Part shown: piece after piece, positions 9,801-17,125 of the stretch | Numbering within the stretch: position 1 is the stretch's first letter | Layout: each line of letters opens with the position of its first letter | Assembly (NCBI GenBank): GCA_020435205.1 | Contig: JAGQZY010000016.1 | Span: 1 to 41,639 of the forward strand | Direction of reading: 5' to 3' | DNA length: 41,639 nt | Source of the DNA: Bdellovibrionales bacterium | Lineage (GTDB): Bacteria > Bdellovibrionota > Bdellovibrionia > Bdellovibrionales > JAGQZY01 | The notes under the pieces: generated by a model | Told to the model about the DNA's origin: nothing | Database searches by the model: none | What the model saw: the letters and a program-made list of their open reading frames with translations, nothing else | Program-made: the position numbers and the translations under genes

Positions 9801-9989
9801 ACCACCCTCACCACAGTGTGTGGAATTTTGCCGACGGCCTACGGAATTGGCGGAATGGATCCCTTTGTGGTTCCCATTGCTCTTTCGTTGGGCTGGGGTA
9901 TGTTCTTGGGTTCTGGACTGGCGAGCTTTTTCCTTCCTGCCTTTGTTGCCATCTTTGATGATATTCGCAGCCTCGGCCGCCGCGCTTAA
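6888..9989 (+). CDS. RND family efflux pump permease (AcrB-like)
   Basis: A 1033-residue proton-driven inner-membrane exporter, the standard length for the HAE1/AcrB class. It has twelve predicted membrane segments in two halves separated by large periplasmic loops. The proton-relay pair Asp-Asp is present in TM4 (GMLVDDAIVVTENA), and the matching second-half segment is GVIVNNAIVFVDFVMKERE. The porter loop reads INRETFPNVQYD...VFPGSASSEVEKLITNPLEQ. Translation starts at a GTG inside the TolC stop region. The pair would need a membrane fusion protein, which is not encoded between or next to them, so an adaptor elsewhere must serve. The substrate is unknown. The gene ends three bases from the convergent arginase. 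Confidence 0.93.
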   Translation: MKRLIEFFARQGLFSELITVLVIGVGLFTLFKINRETFPNVQYDIITVNTVFPGSASSEVEKLITNPLEQELKEVDGIKKMFSVSMEGLSYIIIQLDPDQVSQEEAKVDVQDVVDRFKDLPEQAEDPIITALESKIFPVVEVGVSGGTDPFELKEVARYIEEEIETMPEVARVDRKGEQEYEVRVEISAQKLKEYQLSFTEVIRALKEQNVSIPGGDFTRLQEGIEKDVIVRTDGQFDDVDGVKKTVIRSNDLGSPIVLGDIANVYMSLKEIQITHRVNGDPAIRLVVMKKEKADAIALIDNLKKLINERLDQEKIKNVHLEYVNDMSFLIRRRLGVLSNNMLVGLVLVVVMLSIFLPVRVSLVTAIGIPFSFLGTMWFFYSNGVSLNLITMMGLIIVVGMLVDDAIVVTENAVRHMEEGNDPMTGAIKATQQIWAAVFASVMTTVLAFFPMAIMSGIFGKFVSYIPIGVICALLISLLECYFILPYHIGRWVRLKDVAKPEKGFKAAFDKMWVRLIASYGVVLEWITCFRYLVFAGFIAFLFISVLNIKHNMRLVLFPPKGIDQFLVKVKAPNGTSLEQTTELLKPIEKVIGTLSKEELRNFVTSVGEQRQRPDEPGDRGSHVGQVMVYLTPESGRERSAEEIIEDIRGKVKVSDQLKVIFNQINPGPPVGAPVNVGVRGENYERIMLLVNEITDELKDYDGVKDLSHNFSKGKEQLIVRVNPKESLSVGLSAATVGTSVMAAFEGVIATSIKSLDDEIDIRVTLPKAEQKGRAGIAGLQVLNPFGKLVRLDQIADFESEQGIESYFHVNNKRQVNVNGEVDVTKTSATEVSNYIRGKVEEYRKKYPDLSLDFGGEDEDTKESLDSLKRAFILALVLIYFLLILTFQSFVWPLIIVLVIPIGAVSVAWALFFHGQPLSFMGMLGVVALAGVIVNNAIVFVDFVMKEREEGIDGHQSIILAGQKRLRPILLTTLTTVCGILPTAYGIGGMDPFVVPIALSLGWGMFLGSGLASFFLPAFVAIFDDIRSLGRRA

Positions 9990-9992
9990 GCC

Positions 9993-10853
9993 TTAGTCAG
10001 CAAGCATGGCTTCGATGAGCCGGCAGACATTAGCTTCGGTGGTTTCGAGCTCCTGCTGATTTTTTGCAAGATCGGGGTTGAACTCCACCACTTCAAAAGA
10101 AACAAAGTTGAAATGACCTTTAACAGTGTCAATGATTTGCAAGCCCTCATCCATATTGAGACCCTGACCAACCGGGGTTCCTGTTGCTGGGACTAAGGAA
10201 GAGTCTAAGCCATCGATATCAAAACTAAGATGGCAAGGGGCTCCCGCCCACCTTTTAACAATATCGTCGAGAATATGATTTAAACCTTTTTCGCGAACTT
10301 GGGAGGGCGAGTAATACTCAATGCCATACTCATCCATAAGTTCTTGTTCTCCGTGGTCGATATCACGAACCCCCAATTGTATAACTTGGTCGGCTCGCAA
10401 GAGTTGGTTGAGCCAAGGCATTCCCCAATCTTCTTTGGGAACCAGTCCTAGCAGTCCAGAAAGTGGCATCCCATGCAAGTTTCCGGAGGGACTGGTTTTT
10501 GGTGTGTTCATGTCGCCGTGGGCATCCACCCAAAGGATTTTCAGGTCGGGATAAATATTAAGGAGAGCACTGATGGTTGAAAAAGCCTGGGAGTGATCTC
10601 CGCCAATCAAGGCAGGGCGAAACCCAGAGTTATGAATCTCAAGAGTTTTGTGAAAAAGGTCATTATAGGCCTTAGCAGGCTCATTGGGTGAGAATTGTAA
10701 ATTTCCAAAATTTTTAAGTCGAGGATGGACTTTGGCCATCTTTTCCCAAAGACCCATGAGTTCCAGGTAATGGTATCCCTTCTCCACCCCAGGTTTGGGT
10801 TGGCCATGGCAGATTCCTGTTCCGAGAATGGCAAATGGTTTTTTATTACTCAT
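9993..10853 (-). CDS. rocF: Arginase (ureohydrolase family)
   Basis: Hydrolyses arginine to ornithine and urea with a binuclear manganese centre. All metal ligands are visible: His87 in GGDHS, Asp110, His112 and Asp114 in WVDAHGDMN, and Asp212 and Asp214 in SFDIDGLDSS. The stretch TSPSGNLHGMPLSGLLG after the DAHGD motif is the arginase signature for binding the amino-acid end of the substrate and argues against agmatinase, although the symbol is assigned by family only. Length (286) is close to the usual 300. It is the last gene of a minus-strand group after a secreted protease and a 2Fe-2S ferredoxin; the 64-base gap may allow independent control. No clear ribosome binding site precedes the ATG. 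Arginine breakdown would suit a peptide-consuming organism. Confidence 0.88.
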   Translation of the reverse strand: MSNKKPFAILGTGICHGQPKPGVEKGYHYLELMGLWEKMAKVHPRLKNFGNLQFSPNEPAKAYNDLFHKTLEIHNSGFRPALIGGDHSQAFSTISALLNIYPDLKILWVDAHGDMNTPKTSPSGNLHGMPLSGLLGLVPKEDWGMPWLNQLLRADQVIQLGVRDIDHGEQELMDEYGIEYYSPSQVREKGLNHILDDIVKRWAGAPCHLSFDIDGLDSSLVPATGTPVGQGLNMDEGLQIIDTVKGHFNFVSFEVVEFNPDLAKNQQELETTEANVCRLIEAMLAD

Positions 10854-10917
10854 ACGTGGGTAGTTTCAATCAGTCGGATAGCCAATTTATCCTTAAATAC
10901 CCTCAAAGAGCAAGGAC

Positions 10918-11232
10918 TCAGTCAGAAGCCAGCTTGCTGAGCAGGGTTTTGATTGTCTCAGTGTCTTCTGGGCGAATCGATTTCCACCACATATTTTGAG
11001 GATAAAGGCAGGCCGTGATGCCCTCTTCACAGTGGCCTAGACAAGCTGATTTGGTGATTTGGATTTGATCTTTTAAACCTTGTTCTTTTGCCCACTTTTT
11101 AAGCTCCTCGAACATGGCTTCGGCACCTTTTTCGGCACAATTGGGCTTATTTTCCTTATTTCGGCAGCAGATAAAAAAATGGGCTTTTTTGGATTTTTCA
11201 AAGGCTTGCATCACAATGAGCGGAACTACCAT
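10918..11232 (-). CDS. Thioredoxin-like [2Fe-2S] ferredoxin (Shethna type)
   Basis: A 104-residue electron carrier with the thioredoxin-like [2Fe-2S] fold. Cluster ligands follow the family spacing: Cys22/Cys23 and Cys32 in the first loop (FICCRNKENKPNC), then Cys64 and Cys68 in SACLGHCEEG; Cys75 is extra. The motif CLGHCEEGI followed by YPQNMWW is characteristic of the (2Fe-2S) ferredoxin domain proteins related to the Shethna protein and NuoE. Start is ATG 11232 with GAAAAGG upstream; ATG 11211 is an alternative that would give the family-typical short N-terminus but has no ribosome binding site. It lies 15 bases after the protease stop. Its redox partner is not evident from the neighbours. 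Confidence 0.82.
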   Translation of the reverse strand: MVVPLIVMQAFEKSKKAHFFICCRNKENKPNCAEKGAEAMFEELKKWAKEQGLKDQIQITKSACLGHCEEGITACLYPQNMWWKSIRPEDTETIKTLLSKLASD

Positions 11233-11247
11233 GGCCTTTTCAAGGGA

Positions 11248-12165
11248 TCAAGGAGTTGGTGTACTTAAAAAATCTAAAACCACAGAGATCCGAACCACAT
11301 CCTCTCCTCGACAGTCCTGGAGCTGGCAAACCTTGGCCCTTCGACATTTATTAATATTGTCGAAGGCAAAATCCGATTCGCCGCGCACAAGAATGCCTTC
11401 AATTTCTTGAGTGTCCAGATTGAAAACGGCGCTACCTGAGTTCCCGCCGAAGGTGTCCAGGTTGGTCACAAAGAAGGGCTTTTCTGGATCATTGTTGCGT
11501 ACGCTCGCGTGCGCAGCAAATTTTGAAGGAATCCCCGAGGGGTGGCCAATCACCGCCAAATCTTGGTTATCGGCAATGAGATTCTTATCTTTACGCAAAT
11601 TCAGTGGCTCATGGCCCACAACTTCGCGATCTAGGCGCACCAAAGCAAAATCACTCCCGGTGAGTGCGTTTGTCTCCGTATGGATAACTTCGGCGCAAGA
11701 GTAGACTTCATCGCTAGCGATGATCAATGGGTCCTTATCTTCCGATTTGTAGTCATAACCAAAAACAAAGCGCGCCTTTTGGCAATTAAGATCGTTGCGA
11801 ATGCAGTGGCCTGCAGTCAAAATAATATCGGGAGCAATCAATGAGCCTGAGCAAAAGGCGGAGGTCGGTTGATCGTAAAAAGCCTCATCCGTACAGAGGC
11901 CATAGGTTTTTCCATAAGTGGTGGCTTTAATTTGATAGTATTGGCCCATGTCTTCTAGTTTGCCAAAGTCAAAGATAGCCACTGTCGATTGAGCGACATC
12001 GGCCCAACCGTTTTGAGGAAGTTCCCAAAGGTCAAAACGACTATCGTCACCATAAATGACCTTTTCATGAAAAGCCTCAGGAGACACTTTTTGTTTTGGC
12101 AATTGATTGGGATGGCAAGCTATGAGTGAAAAACCTAAAAGGAACGAGCTGGCTGCTTTCTTCAT
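11248..12165 (-). CDS. Secreted trypsin-like serine protease, probable lipoprotein
   Basis: A 305-residue S1-fold (trypsin/V8-like) protease exported as a lipoprotein. The signal segment ends in SLIAC with Cys17 as lipidation site. The catalytic triad is intact: His120 in LTAGHC, Asp172 in GSDFALVRLD and Ser243 in FGGNSGSAV. The pattern FCSGSLIAPDIILTAGH and a late-placed GGNSGS are typical of glutamyl-endopeptidase/V8-like or Bdellovibrio-style trypsin-like proteins. Several cysteines (91, 105, 121, 128, 157 and a C-terminal trio) could form disulfides. The start is ATG 12165, with AAGGAT upstream; the frame is open further upstream (to 12306), but that extension lacks a signal peptide. It heads a minus-strand group with a ferredoxin and arginase. 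Probably digests peptides or proteins at the cell surface. Confidence 0.88.
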   Translation of the reverse strand: MKKAASSFLLGFSLIACHPNQLPKQKVSPEAFHEKVIYGDDSRFDLWELPQNGWADVAQSTVAIFDFGKLEDMGQYYQIKATTYGKTYGLCTDEAFYDQPTSAFCSGSLIAPDIILTAGHCIRNDLNCQKARFVFGYDYKSEDKDPLIIASDEVYSCAEVIHTETNALTGSDFALVRLDREVVGHEPLNLRKDKNLIADNQDLAVIGHPSGIPSKFAAHASVRNNDPEKPFFVTNLDTFGGNSGSAVFNLDTQEIEGILVRGESDFAFDNINKCRRAKVCQLQDCRGEDVVRISVVLDFLSTPTP

Positions 12166-12496
12166 CGTGAATCCTTTTTGACTGAGAGTGCATTCCTTAA
12201 GGATACGTGAAAACCGCAGCAATCCCCATTTTTGCTGGGAATTTTCGACTTGTTGCCAGAGACTTGGGTCCTGAAAAGAGGGGGAGCGCCCATAAAAGCT
12301 AGGCAAAATTTTCCTAGTGATTTCATCGTTTTGCGATTCTAACTGTTTTTTTATGGATGGCCTTAGCTAAAAGTTCAGACACTATTTTTAAAAATATGTA
12401 TCAAGTTGAGACAAAGCCGTGTTGGAAAATGAGAATAACTAGGGGCTTATCAGGCTTTCGTGTAAACTAAGAGTGTCTCTATAATTGGGGTGGGAT
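12166..12496. other. Intergenic region between divergent protease and QNC-protein genes
   Basis: 331 bases with no gene I can support. It must carry promoters for both flanking genes, but I could not identify a convincing -35/-10 pair. The only marked structure is a perfect 14-base AT palindrome, TATTTTTAAAAATA, at 12383-12396. The protease frame stays open upstream to 12306 without coding character. Confidence 0.5.
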
Positions 12497-12925
12497 ATGA
12501 AACATAAGCACATTATTTTATATGTCCTTTTAGGTTTGCTAATGATGCAATATCAAAACTGCGCGTCACCTTCACAGGAATTCATGCAAGACGCCAATGT
12601 TGATGTTAATGACAGCGCCACTGGCATTGACGAAGTTAATGTGGGCCGCGTGTTTTTTCCGCAAGAAAAAGTGACGGCAACCCAGGACTCTCCAGTGGTT
12701 GTTATTGGTGCTTGTGATCAGAGTGGCGCCATGATCGGTTGGACTCTAAAGAGTCAGGATGGAGAGCTCATTGAAAGAGGCCTTTCTGAATGTGATCAAG
12801 GGGCTTTTGAAATTGAACTCAGTGACCAGTGGCTGAACTACTGCCAAGAAAGTTTGATTCTTAAGGCCGCGTTGGGAGCAAAAGCCAGTTCAGAGACTCT
12901 GGTTGATCCTCAGTGTAATATCTAA
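12497..12925 (+). CDS. Probable lipoprotein with QNC signal, unknown function
   Basis: A 142-residue exported protein of no recognised family. Residues 6-20 are a hydrophobic signal segment ending in MMQYQNCASPS. The cysteine sits where a lipoprotein cysteine would, but Tyr-Gln-Asn replaces the small residues of a normal lipobox; proteins of Bdellovibrio relatives with FQNC/YQNC endings are known to me by impression only. The mature part is acidic and contains three further cysteines (in GACDQSG, LSECDQG and VDPQCNI), plus one in YCQES, which may form disulfides in a small beta domain (VVVIGACDQSGAMIGWTLKS looks like a beta-sandwich segment). Start is ATG 12497, preceded by GGGGTGGGAT. A strong terminator follows at 12963, so it is a single-gene unit. 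Confidence 0.65.
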   Translation: MKHKHIILYVLLGLLMMQYQNCASPSQEFMQDANVDVNDSATGIDEVNVGRVFFPQEKVTATQDSPVVVIGACDQSGAMIGWTLKSQDGELIERGLSECDQGAFEIELSDQWLNYCQESLILKAALGAKASSETLVDPQCNI

Positions 12926-12962
12926 TTCGAAACGATTTCCAAAAAACAAAATGACTGATTAG

Positions 12963-12998
12963 AGGCTCGCCCTTGGTCTGGTGAGCCTTTTCTATTTT
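12963..12998 (+). terminator. Rho-independent terminator after the QNC lipoprotein gene
   Basis: AGGCTCGCC (12963-12971) pairs with GGTGAGCCT (12980-12988) through one G-T pair, with an eight-base loop, followed by a T-rich tract TTTTCTATTTT. It lies 37 bases after the stop and ends this transcript before the next gene. Confidence 0.85.
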
Positions 12999-13078
12999 CA
13001 CGGGTCTTTAGTGGAGAAGGCAAGAGATAGGGGTGATCCGCTTGCTTTCAAGGTGGGATATATAGAAAATAGTGAGTA

Positions 13079-13936
13079 ATGGAGTCGATTCTCGCACTGT
13101 TTGTCAATTACGATACTTATGTCCTCAGCTTTTTAGTTGCAGGAATCACAATCATTTTTCTTTTGTTAATTTTTTCAAGCTTTAAGAATCCAGAAGATGT
13201 GGTTATGGACGAAATGGCCGATAGTGAACACATTGAAGGTGCGCTTCGTCGGGTTCTCGGTGAACAGAGATGGTTGAATGCCGGGCAGGGTGGTGGAAGT
13301 GTAGACACGGGTGCTGTTAAAAAACTTGAGAGTGAAATTCTACAAAAAGATAAAGAAATCGCTAAGCTTCATAAGCAGATGACTCAGAATCCTGGTGGCG
13401 GCAGTGGCAATGAAGGCGGCAGTGACGAGCTACAGGCCCGAATCAATGACCTTGAAGCCAGACTTCGAGAATATGAAATCATCGAAGACGATATTGCTGA
13501 TCTCTCTCTCTATAAAACGGAAAATGAAAAGCTGCGTGCGGAATTGGCGGGGCTGAAAAATGGTCAAGCCACTGCTACTGAGGTCTCTGCGGTGGTGGCA
13601 GAGGATGAAATTGCCGTTTCCCACCAAGAGGCTCCTGCGAAAGCCACGGCTCCGGTTGATGAAGAATGGGCTGGAGCCACCGATGACACCAATGACACAG
13701 ATCTGATGGCTGAATTTGCTAAAGTGATCAGTAACCAAGAAGCCCTCGATAACGGTGAGGTTGAAGTGGTTGCTCCAGAAAAAGAGCCCAAGCATATTCT
13801 TGTTGATAGTGATCCCTCCATTGGCGTGGTTGAAATGCTTAAATCCCATCCAAAACTGAGCACGGTCAAACCAGACTCAAAAGAAGAAGCAGAAGTTTTT
13901 ATTACTGATTTGAAAACTTTGAAAAAAGGATCATAA
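13079..13936 (+). CDS. Single-pass membrane protein with coiled coils, unknown function
   Basis: A 285-residue protein not assigned to a family. Residues about 13-33 form one membrane segment near the N-terminus; the rest is probably cytoplasmic. Two coiled-coil stretches are visible: about 78-101 (VKKLESEILQKDKEIAKLHKQ) and 117-160 (LQARINDLEARLREYEII, continuing to LRAELAGLKNG), separated by a glycine/serine linker. The C-terminal half is acidic and low in complexity (AVVAEDEIAV, EWAGATDDTNDT) and ends with a small helical region. Start is ATG 13079, with no Shine-Dalgarno sequence; a weak TTGCTT-17-GAAAAT pair (13042-13070) could place the transcript start beside it. The HEAT-repeat gene begins one base after its stop, so the two work as a pair. 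A scaffold role at the membrane is inference. Confidence 0.7.
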   Translation: MESILALFVNYDTYVLSFLVAGITIIFLLLIFSSFKNPEDVVMDEMADSEHIEGALRRVLGEQRWLNAGQGGGSVDTGAVKKLESEILQKDKEIAKLHKQMTQNPGGGSGNEGGSDELQARINDLEARLREYEIIEDDIADLSLYKTENEKLRAELAGLKNGQATATEVSAVVAEDEIAVSHQEAPAKATAPVDEEWAGATDDTNDTDLMAEFAKVISNQEALDNGEVEVVAPEKEPKHILVDSDPSIGVVEMLKSHPKLSTVKPDSKEEAEVFITDLKTLKKGS

Positions 13937-14650
13937 ATGAAATTCATCATAAGTGTGGCTTTGGTTTGGCTTGTCTCTTTGCCTACATTGTCGGCTATTC
14001 CTAATCGAAAACAAAGTATAGACCCTTTGCTTAAGAAACTATCAGCACCCCATAAAATTGCTGTAAGTGAGATTTATAAAATGGGGCCGACAGCCTATAA
14101 AAAGCTTTATAAAATGTCTTTTGATGACTCTCAGCCCATGAAGATGCGTTGGAAAGCCTTTATGGTAATGACCTCCATTGGGGGTAAAAAAAGTTTACCT
14201 GAAATTGATAGGGCTTTAGAAAATAAAGCCTGGTTTATGCGTAGTGCTGGCCTGCTGGCTTTGGAAAATGTTGATCAAGGCCAAGCTCGAAAACGAGCTC
14301 GGCAAGTTCTTCAGCAAGATCCCGCCATGCTTGTTCGTGTTAATGCGGTGGATATCCTAGCCAAGGATCCTAGCAAAAGTTCGCGCAGTGCTTTGTGGAA
14401 AGGCCTAGATGATGAACTTAACTTTCATCGCAAAAGGAGTCTTTGGATCCGCGAGCATATCGCAAAATCTCTTGCTGAAGACCCCACAAAAAGAGAACTT
14501 TTGTCGTGGAAGCGCATGCTTCATAGTGAAGATCATCAATTGCAAATTCATGCCTCCAAAGCTTTGAGTCAATTGGCGGGTAAAAAAGATATTGAGGATC
14601 CAAAGAAGCAGTTGGCTTACTGGAAAAAGAAATTTCCTTTGCAAAGATAA
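13937..14650 (+). CDS. Periplasmic HEAT-repeat protein
   Basis: A 237-residue exported protein. The signal peptide spans about residues 1-20 (ALVWLVSLPTLSA). The mature part is all-helical and consists of consecutive helical pairs of HEAT type: MKMRWKAFMVMTSIGGKKSLPEI, AWFMRSAGLLALENVD, PAMLVRVNAVDILAKDP and QLQIHASKALSQLAG are successive repeat units with the characteristic alanine/leucine pattern. Such arrays bind partner proteins; no catalytic residues are evident. The ATG follows the stop of the coiled-coil membrane protein directly, so both are made from one message. It ends seven bases from the convergent lipoprotein gene. The partner protein cannot be named. Confidence 0.75.
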   Translation: MKFIISVALVWLVSLPTLSAIPNRKQSIDPLLKKLSAPHKIAVSEIYKMGPTAYKKLYKMSFDDSQPMKMRWKAFMVMTSIGGKKSLPEIDRALENKAWFMRSAGLLALENVDQGQARKRARQVLQQDPAMLVRVNAVDILAKDPSKSSRSALWKGLDDELNFHRKRSLWIREHIAKSLAEDPTKRELLSWKRMLHSEDHQLQIHASKALSQLAGKKDIEDPKKQLAYWKKKFPLQR

Positions 14651-14657
14651 AAGAAAC

Positions 14658-15140
14658 TTAGGAGCTTTTTCCTTTTTTCATTTTATCCATGGCTCGCTTA
14701 ATCTGTTTTTCCAAGAGAATCTCTCGGCCGATGCGATAGATGAGTGCTTTTTCCTCAAATCCATCGGAGCCAATTTCCTTAGGCTTTGCAAAAAAGTCCC
14801 TTTGCAGGCGACTCTCTTTGCGAATGGAAACTTTGGTGCGAGTGTCAGATTCATTTCTGAGGATATTCACATTGATTTGGTACTGCAAACCACTAGGAAG
14901 TTTTTCAGTTTCTTCGTGGGGAGCTTTATAGCGATTGCGTCCTGTGATAAAGAGCGTCTGTAAAAATCCTGTGTCCATGTTATTAACGTTCATAGGGTAA
15001 TTGAGCATGGCTTGTTGGGTGGCTCTCCACACAACTTCATATTTAGCGTTAAAAACTTGATGGTATTCTCGGACCTCTGCTTTTTGGCTAGAAGCGCAGG
15101 CGCTGAAAATTAAAAATAGGGGAAGCAATGCGTTTTTCAC
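14658..15140 (-). CDS. Small lipoprotein, BamC/NlpB-like fold possible
   Basis: A 160-residue lipoprotein: the signal ends IFSAC with Cys15 as the lipid site. The mature sequence begins with a strand-helix unit (YHQVFNAKYEVVWRATQQAMLNY) followed by NNMDTGFLQTLFITGR and alternating strands (GLQYQINVNILR, TRTKVSIRKES). This resembles the domain of BamC and other lipoproteins that compare a folded pair of strands; the assignment is weak. The C-terminal 30 residues are very basic. The start codon is GTG 15140: an in-frame TAA is just upstream and there is no other candidate. There is no ribosome binding site; instead a perfect TATAAT box ends eight bases before the GTG, predicting a leaderless transcript. 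Confidence 0.7.
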   Translation of the reverse strand: MKNALLPLFLIFSACASSQKAEVREYHQVFNAKYEVVWRATQQAMLNYPMNVNNMDTGFLQTLFITGRNRYKAPHEETEKLPSGLQYQINVNILRNESDTRTKVSIRKESRLQRDFFAKPKEIGSDGFEEKALIYRIGREILLEKQIKRAMDKMKKGKSS

Positions 15141-15148
15141 TAATAACC

Positions 15149-15177
15149 ATTATAGGCATAGGATGCTTCACTAGAAA
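15149..15177 (-). promoter_or_regulatory. Candidate promoter of the BamC-like lipoprotein gene, leaderless
   Basis: On the minus strand a perfect -10 box TATAAT (15149-15154) lies eight bases before the GTG start at 15140. The -35 region at 17 bases spacing (TTTCTA, 15172-15177) is weak. Initiation seven bases after the -10 box would leave a leader of about two bases. Confidence 0.45.
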
Positions 15178-15224
15178 AGGATTAGACTAAGGTCTTAATG
15201 ACCTATGTCAGGAGGAGAGTATTT

Positions 15225-16904
15225 TTAAAACTGTTTGCGAACACCCAGTTGAATAATTTGGTACTGGGTTTTATTGCCCGATGTCGGGTTGTTGTAAGAC
15301 GTGTCAGAAAAGTCACCAAAAATAGACCAACTCTCGTATTTGCGGGCGGGGTCGATACGCCAGCCGAGATCAGTACCTATTTCACGGTTTTCGAAGCGGA
15401 AGCCCAAATCTTGACCGGTGGGACCATAGCGTCCGCCAAACCAAAAGCGGTCATTCTCAAAAAGGGCTTTAGCTTGAAAGCCCACCAGTGAATTAAAACC
15501 AAAAAGTTTATTAGAGGCGAACATAGTAATATAATAACCGCCAACTCCAAATTTAAATGGCACTCCACTGACCGAAATAGGTGTTGTGTAAAGAAGCCAC
15601 TGCTCACCTCTAAATATATAAGACTTTTCAAAGACACCATTTTCGTTGGCAGCGATGGGAATCACGGCCGAAAAGTTACCCTGAACTTCTAGATCAATAA
15701 ATATAGGAGCAAACATACCCACGCCAAGGGCAACGCCGGATTGTTGAAAGTCTTCAGTTAAAAAGCTTTGCTTAAGGGTTATGGTATGGCCATTGATGAT
15801 TCCATCGAAGGCAATGTTTTGAAAGAAAACCTCAGTGGTTTGGCCTGGGGTGGAAGCGAGCCAGCGATTGAGATTCTTGTTGGGCGAGTTCATATTTTCG
15901 TCAAAAACATAATATTTAGAAAGCCTTTGCAAACGCTCTTCATCACTTTCATAGGGTGACATGCCGTCGGGAGACCGCGTCGCTAAAAGGGATTTAGGCA
16001 ATTGAGTGATTTTTCGTTTGGCATGAGCCGAAGGAATCCAGCCCACGTGATGGAGTAGATTTCCGTCTTTGTCTTTAATCTGATAGCCTATTTTATAGAA
16101 GAGAGTGTTTTTTTGTTTGTGATTGACCACATCTTTTAAAGACACGATCGTGGCATCAAAAAGGTAGGCCTTTGTATGAAGGTCAATAAAATCAGTGCAT
16201 AGGTTTTCATTGAGGCCACAATCCTTCCAGGTCCATGCTCCTGGTCGAGAAAAAACAGGAATTGAGTTACGCCCGTAGGGAACAGTGATATCCATTTCGA
16301 CAGGTAGATCGTGGGAGGTGATGGTTTCATAGTTGCGCCAATCATAGTATACATGTAGGTTTTGTTGGTCTTGCTCGCGTGTAGATATTCTTTTCCAAAC
16401 ACCTTGGTTATCTCGATCCATTCTCATTTTATGAACAAATTGAGATGGGGTATCGATAACTTTGATCAACTCACCAGGTTTAAGGTGCATGATGGCCTCT
16501 TCAGACTGTGAGGCGGCTGGGTATATGGGGGCATTGCCATTGCCTGTAAATGAGCGAAGCTCAAGAAAATAGACAATTTTTTGGGGAAGCTCGCGGTTGC
16601 GGACGACTCCAATTTTGTCGGGAGTTTCCACGGGAGCGCTGGCTGGGCTACGAATATCGAGTTTCTTAATTTCCTTATTGGGCTCGCCCACTTCTTTTTT
16701 GTAGAGCTCTTCTAGCTTGATTTGTTTGGTGGAGCTGTCGGTCAGATGATTAATATTTTCTTTATCATCAGCGGAATCAACCTCAACATCTTCTACGAAA
16801 ATCGTACCAAAGTGTACGCTGTCTTCGGAAAAAGCAACGCTGGCACTCAGCAGATGGAGTGCAAGGAATATATAAATAACATTAAACCGCTTTAACAAAT
16901 TCAT
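15225..16904 (-). CDS. Outer-membrane beta-barrel with periplasmic SH3-like domains
   Basis: A 559-residue exported protein of no named family. Signal peptide about 1-26 (LLSASVAFSEDS); the frame is open upstream to 17186 but that part lacks coding character and a signal. Residues about 30-105 are an acidic, disordered linker. Residues about 108-180 (VYFLELRSF...LKPGELIKVID...VWKRIS) and about 205-305 (VPYGRNSIPVFSRPG...AYLFDATIVSL...GNLLHHVGWIPSAHAK) look like two SH3-type beta domains, often used for cell-wall binding. From about 365 to the end, alternating amphipathic strands and the terminal LGVRKQF with a final Phe indicate an outer-membrane barrel. The likely job is to link outer membrane and peptidoglycan; this is inferred. 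The ribosome binding site is weak. Confidence 0.65.
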   Translation of the reverse strand: MNLLKRFNVIYIFLALHLLSASVAFSEDSVHFGTIFVEDVEVDSADDKENINHLTDSSTKQIKLEELYKKEVGEPNKEIKKLDIRSPASAPVETPDKIGVVRNRELPQKIVYFLELRSFTGNGNAPIYPAASQSEEAIMHLKPGELIKVIDTPSQFVHKMRMDRDNQGVWKRISTREQDQQNLHVYYDWRNYETITSHDLPVEMDITVPYGRNSIPVFSRPGAWTWKDCGLNENLCTDFIDLHTKAYLFDATIVSLKDVVNHKQKNTLFYKIGYQIKDKDGNLLHHVGWIPSAHAKRKITQLPKSLLATRSPDGMSPYESDEERLQRLSKYYVFDENMNSPNKNLNRWLASTPGQTTEVFFQNIAFDGIINGHTITLKQSFLTEDFQQSGVALGVGMFAPIFIDLEVQGNFSAVIPIAANENGVFEKSYIFRGEQWLLYTTPISVSGVPFKFGVGGYYITMFASNKLFGFNSLVGFQAKALFENDRFWFGGRYGPTGQDLGFRFENREIGTDLGWRIDPARKYESWSIFGDFSDTSYNNPTSGNKTQYQIIQLGVRKQF

Positions 16905-17089
16905 ATCTGGTATACCTATGATATCTATCGGTGGTCTTGATTTGAAAAATGATGGAGATTTAAGGTAGATGGGCATTTTTGGACCATGGGCGGAAGGATT
17001 AAAGGCTAGAGAACTTGCTCGACTCGTAGACGTTCCACTAGAGTAACATAATCTTTGTACTTTTTGCGCTAGACCTTGGGCATTGGAAA

Positions 17090-17119
17090 GTGACACTTGG
17101 AAATTTGAGTTGCTAAAAT
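17090..17119 (+). promoter_or_regulatory. Extended -10 promoter of the YdbL-like gene, leaderless
   Basis: GTGACA (17090-17095, five of six to TTGACA), 18 bases, then TGcTAAAAT, an extended -10 with TAAAAT at 17114-17119. The start site seven bases downstream is base 17126, the A of the ATG. No Shine-Dalgarno sequence precedes the gene. Confidence 0.6.
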
Positions 17120-17125
17120 AAGACA

